NCBI GenBank assembly: GCA_913776245.1
Contig: CAJYLO010000002.1
Coordinates: 89,861-153,860, forward strand
Length of the DNA: 64,000 nt
Source: an uncultured Chryseobacterium sp.
Lineage (GTDB): Bacteria > Bacteroidota > Bacteroidia > Flavobacteriales > Weeksellaceae
Direction of reading: 5' to 3'
Shown here: piece by piece, positions 61,138 to 64,000 of the stretch
How the letters are laid out: the number at the start of each line of letters is the position of its first letter
Position numbering within the stretch: the stretch's first letter is position 1
The notes under the pieces: generated by a model
Database searches by the model: none
What the model saw: the letters and a program-made list of their open reading frames with translations, nothing else
Told to the model about the DNA's origin: nothing
Program-made: the position numbers and the translations under genes

Positions 61138-63057
61138 TTATTTCTCAATACCAACAGTAGAATAATTAATATAATTAAACTTGGTTTGTTTAAAAAATAG
61201 GGGATTTAAGATATAATAATAATCTCCAATTTTTGTTAATTCAGGATTAATAAATAAGGGATTAATGTCATTAGGATATTTTATATTATAACTTTTATTG
61301 TTTTCATTGTAATAAATATTATTAACAGACAATATTTTTGACTTTCCCCAATTATCATTAAAGAAGAAATCATTTTTGTGTACCAATAAATTATTTTTAA
61401 ATTCAAAAGATTGATGATCTTCCGGCTTTGAAATTTGTGCTACATATTCTCCATTATATGCAAAAATATTGTTAGTTACAATATTGTTTTCGCCAAAGTG
61501 TTGGTGAAATCCGGCACTATTGCAATTATAAACCAAATTGTTTTTAATTAAAATCCCTGAAGAGCCTTCATCAGCAAAAATGCCCCATCCTCCATAATTA
61601 TTAGCATTTATATCGTGAATAACATTATTATAAATAACCGTACCATCAGAATTTCCTAATGTATATATCCCTCCAAGATCATCTAACTCGTGTTTACCAA
61701 TATTATAAATATGATTATATGCAACTAAGTTATTTTTTGAATAACTTAATCCGTAGCCCCAAACCCATCCTAGAGAAATTGCGGTATAACTGAAATCAGA
61801 AATTTGATTATTAATTATTTGATTTGAATTTGCATCAAATACAATTATAGCAGCACTATCGGGATATAATAGCCCTCCCTTATTTATATTACAGTTCTTA
61901 ACAATAACCTTGCTAGTATTATGTTTAGAATCAGAATTGAACAGGCCTATTTTAACAGCTCCTGCACCAAGATTATAAAATTTTGAATTTGTAATCTTTA
62001 CGTTATCTATATTATCTTTAATCCAAAAAGCATATGTGTTTAAATTACAAACAGTAATATTATTAAAAGAAATATTAGATGATGCTGATAACTCAATTAT
62101 TGATTCAATATTCGCTGCTGATTGATAAGGAAAATAACCACCTTCTTCTAAACCTTCACCCCAAGTGTTAAAAACCAAATTTTCAAAATTAATATTTGAG
62201 ACAGGCTTCTCGACATCTCCATTAAATGCAAAAACCTTATTATTAGAAGATACTACACCAAATGAAGTTTTAATATTTTCATGTTTTAATGGATTATATA
62301 TAATAGTTTTGGAATCTTTATAGTACCACTCACCTGGAGACAAACTTATTTCAATGTTATTGAGCTTAAATAAAGTTTTATTTGGTAAAACATTATAATA
62401 ATCTGGAAAATCCAGCCCTTTGAAAGTTAACGTAGATTCTTTAGGATCATAATTGTCAATATATCTAATTATATTAGTCCATTTTACATAGAAAGTTACG
62501 AAGACTCTTTTTATTCTATCTAAATTTAATTTCCTAAAAATTACATTTAATTCTGGCGGAATTTTAATAGTAAAACAGCCTTCATCAATCTTGGCATTAG
62601 ATGTTTTAATAAAATTCGTTTTTGGAAACCTTGATAAATTTTTTAACTCCCCATTAATTGTAAATATTTGACCAGATTTTTTTTCATCGTTAATATCAAA
62701 ATACCAGAAACCATTTTGTTCTTTTTGATAAGGTAAAAGTTTTCTTCCACCAAAAAAAACAGGCAAATTATTTTTATCACCAATAATTTTTATTCTATTT
62801 TTTTTTTGCCTATTATAATCGTTGTTAATTGTTAAAGTTTTTTCTATAAAATACTGACCACTATTAACAATTATATCAACAGATGTCTTTTCATTTTTTG
62901 CTAATTCAAAAGCTTTTTGAAGAGAATAAATTGGTTTTCCTTTCATTCCATTATTGCTATCTAATCCTTGAGGAGAGATATATATTTTTTTTTGACAAAA
63001 AATATTTTGACAAATAAAAAATATAAAGATGAAGAAAAAAAAATTTGAATATTTCAT
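61138..63057 (-). CDS. Exported right-handed parallel beta-helix protein
   Basis: A large secreted protein of 639 residues with a signal peptide (residues 1-21, Phe/Ile-rich, ending IFCQ). The start of the mature part, YISPQGLDSNNGMKGKPIYSLQKAFELA (about 25-52), is the opening of many polysaccharide lyases and glycosidases with a beta-helix. The later half has repeated beta-helix rungs (VKITNSKFYNLGAGAVKIG, VIYNNVIHDINANNYGG, ILIKNNLVYNCNSAG, NNIVTNNIFAYNGEY). The gene is very AT-rich. Its stop-start overlap with the GT2 gene places it in the operon. It might trim or modify the polysaccharide, or anchor it; the activity is unproven. Confidence 0.75.
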   Translation of the reverse strand: MKYSNFFFFIFIFFICQNIFCQKKIYISPQGLDSNNGMKGKPIYSLQKAFELAKNEKTSVDIIVNSGQYFIEKTLTINNDYNRQKKNRIKIIGDKNNLPVFFGGRKLLPYQKEQNGFWYFDINDEKKSGQIFTINGELKNLSRFPKTNFIKTSNAKIDEGCFTIKIPPELNVIFRKLNLDRIKRVFVTFYVKWTNIIRYIDNYDPKESTLTFKGLDFPDYYNVLPNKTLFKLNNIEISLSPGEWYYKDSKTIIYNPLKHENIKTSFGVVSSNNKVFAFNGDVEKPVSNINFENLVFNTWGEGLEEGGYFPYQSAANIESIIELSASSNISFNNITVCNLNTYAFWIKDNIDNVKITNSKFYNLGAGAVKIGLFNSDSKHNTSKVIVKNCNINKGGLLYPDSAAIIVFDANSNQIINNQISDFSYTAISLGWVWGYGLSYSKNNLVAYNHIYNIGKHELDDLGGIYTLGNSDGTVIYNNVIHDINANNYGGWGIFADEGSSGILIKNNLVYNCNSAGFHQHFGENNIVTNNIFAYNGEYVAQISKPEDHQSFEFKNNLLVHKNDFFFNDNWGKSKILSVNNIYYNENNKSYNIKYPNDINPLFINPELTKIGDYYYILNPLFFKQTKFNYINYSTVGIEK

Positions 63058-63815
63058 TAAAATTTTATTATTTTAGGCAGCAAATATTGAGGTATTTTAC
63101 GCAAAATTTTAAAAATCAAAGTAATAATACCCCATAAATTATATTGTTTTATGATTTCCAAATCTTCTTTAGATTTTACTTTTTGCTGTTTCAAATCAGT
63201 ACTTTTACCTCCAAGTCTCATTTTAACTACCCAATCATTCAAAAAGACTTTCTTCAATTGTTTATTTTTAAACCACCTTAATGAGATTTCATAGTCTGAG
63301 GCAATTTTGAAATTTTCTTGATACAATCCATACTCCTCAAAGACTTCTTTTTTGACAAATATAGTAGTATGTAAAGGTATCCAACCAAAATACAAATAAC
63401 GATTTTTAAAAACCTTAGCTCTATAAACCCTTTTAATTTTAGCAATGTCATCTTCATCAACATACAATCCATTTGCATAAACTACATCTGCACTGCTTTC
63501 ATAAAATTTATCCACGATCTTTTGAATTGTATTATCATCATAAAAAAAATCATCTGAATGCAATAATCCGACTATATCTCCAGTAGATTTAACAATTCCT
63601 TTATTAATTGCATTGTACATTCCTGTATCCTTTTCGCTTACAATAATATCAATATTTTTTTCATACCTGTTTATAATATCAACTGATTTATCTCTTGATA
63701 AACCATCAATGATAATATATTCTATATTATCATATTTTTGAGAAAGAACGCTCTCTATTGCTCCAGATATAGTTCTTTCTCTGTTAAAACACGCTGTAAT
63801 TATAGAAACCTTCAT
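63057..63815 (-). CDS. Glycosyltransferase family 2
   Basis: A GT-A fold glycosyltransferase (WcaA/WcaE-like) that adds a sugar during polysaccharide assembly. The core is visible: KVSIITACFNRERTISGAIESVLSQKYDNIEYIIIDGLSRDKSVDII at residues 2-48, GMYNAINKGIVKSTGDIVGLLHSDDFF (about 87-113, with the His-Ser-Asp-Asp metal site), and ASDYEISLRWF (about 176-186). The length of 252 residues is usual. The ATG at 63815 was preferred to a TTG at 63821. The last base of its stop codon overlaps the first of the beta-helix gene's ATG region. The gene is AT-rich, as in many exchangeable surface loci. Confidence 0.88.
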   Translation of the reverse strand: MKVSIITACFNRERTISGAIESVLSQKYDNIEYIIIDGLSRDKSVDIINRYEKNIDIIVSEKDTGMYNAINKGIVKSTGDIVGLLHSDDFFYDDNTIQKIVDKFYESSADVVYANGLYVDEDDIAKIKRVYRAKVFKNRYLYFGWIPLHTTIFVKKEVFEEYGLYQENFKIASDYEISLRWFKNKQLKKVFLNDWVVKMRLGGKSTDLKQQKVKSKEDLEIIKQYNLWGIITLIFKILRKIPQYLLPKIIKF

Positions 63816-63849
63816 ATACAATTATCATCTAAAAATAAAACAACCAAGA

Positions 63850-64000
63850 TTAAATAGTTTTAATATTTATTAAATCTTCCTGCATCATTTCCTTCACAAG
63901 ACCTTCAAGGTCATATTTTGGTTCCCAGCCGAGTTTTGTTTTTGATTTTGTAGGATCTCCAATCAGTAGATCAACTTCTGTGGGTCTGTAATACTGTGGA
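63850..64000 (-). CDS. gmd: GDP-mannose 4,6-dehydratase, C-terminal end only
   Basis: The last 50 codons of a gene that runs off the window edge. The visible end reads [20 protein letters not shown], then [20 protein letters not shown] and EDLINIKTI before the stop at 63852-63850. [16 protein letters not shown](A/S)-x-x-x-LGW-x-P is the distinctive C-terminus of GDP-mannose 4,6-dehydratase, which makes GDP-4-keto-6-deoxymannose, the precursor of GDP-fucose and related sugars. It reads leftwards into the polysaccharide operon, 35 bases before the GT2 start. The rest of the gene must be seen to confirm it is intact. Confidence 0.85.
   Translation of the reverse strand, partial: PQYYRPTEVDLLIGDPTKSKTKLGWEPKYDLEGLVKEMMQEDLINIKTI

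Noticed and set aside
1..64000. CRISPR arrays, tRNA or rRNA genes, insertion sequences, phage genes
   Set aside because: No regularly spaced repeats, cloverleaf-like sequences, transposase, integrase or phage structural genes were recognised anywhere in the window.

Overview
The window comes from a member of the Bacteroidota, most likely a Chryseobacterium-like flavobacterium (Weeksellaceae). This rests on a PorV protein of the type IX secretion system (T9SS), three exported proteins with T9SS type A sorting tails, many promoters of the Bacteroidota TAnnTTTG form, A-rich start regions without Shine-Dalgarno sequences, and gene neighbourhoods typical of flavobacteria (pyrG-yidC, tsaD opposite tamB). 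The species is an inference; no rRNA or tRNA gene lies in the window.

Layout. 0-4.6 kb: porV, a large FUSC membrane protein, a phosphopantetheinyl transferase and a small unknown membrane protein. 4.8-12.4 kb: a complete RND efflux operon (adaptor, pump, outer-membrane factor), followed by a TetR regulator and a short-chain dehydrogenase that share a palindromic operator. 12.6-15.7 kb: a hotdog thioesterase translationally coupled to a FabF-type ketosynthase, then ahcY. 15.8-27.9 kb: a delta-60 repeat T9SS protein, a small FUSC protein, an M20 dipeptidase, an M4 metalloprotease exported by T9SS, a SlyD-like FKBP, radA, acpH, a TPR/LuxR-type regulator, a small membrane protein and an Lrp regulator. 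28-38.7 kb: tamB and tsaD (start codons six bases apart), a DUF808 protein, rsmE, an outer-membrane protein, a DinB-like protein, an FAD oxidoreductase and a TrmH-type methyltransferase. 38.9-45.7 kb: a second TPR/LuxR-type regulator followed by four exported proteins of unknown function. 45.7-51.7 kb: yidC, pyrG and a HAF-repeat T9SS protein. 51.9-56.7 kb: a membrane-anchored TPR/AraC regulator, a paralogue of it without the DNA-binding domain, a DUF1569 protein, an old yellow enzyme and a short RlpA-like protein. 57.2-64 kb: rimO and then the distal end of an AT-rich surface-polysaccharide operon (gmd end, glycosyltransferase, beta-helix protein, cytidylyltransferase, rfbC, initiating sugar transferase) read leftwards to a clear terminator.

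How the parts fit. PorV is the T9SS shuttle that type A cargo such as the M4 protease, the delta-60 protein and the HAF protein would need. YidC, TamB, the FKBP and PorV are all envelope-biogenesis factors. Four signal-peptide/TPR/transmembrane proteins, three ending in a DNA-binding domain, suggest envelope-sensing transcriptional control; one of them heads a block of exported proteins.

The most unusual material is between the genes. Several families of short non-coding repeats with inverted ends lie in intergenic gaps, two of them inside the RND operon and one long hairpin between pyrG and yidC. One family is present in three copies with conserved outer arms and an exchanged central hairpin. 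Two genes have a promoter -7 box ending four bases before the ATG, which predicts leaderless mRNAs. No mobile element, CRISPR array or recognised defence system was seen.
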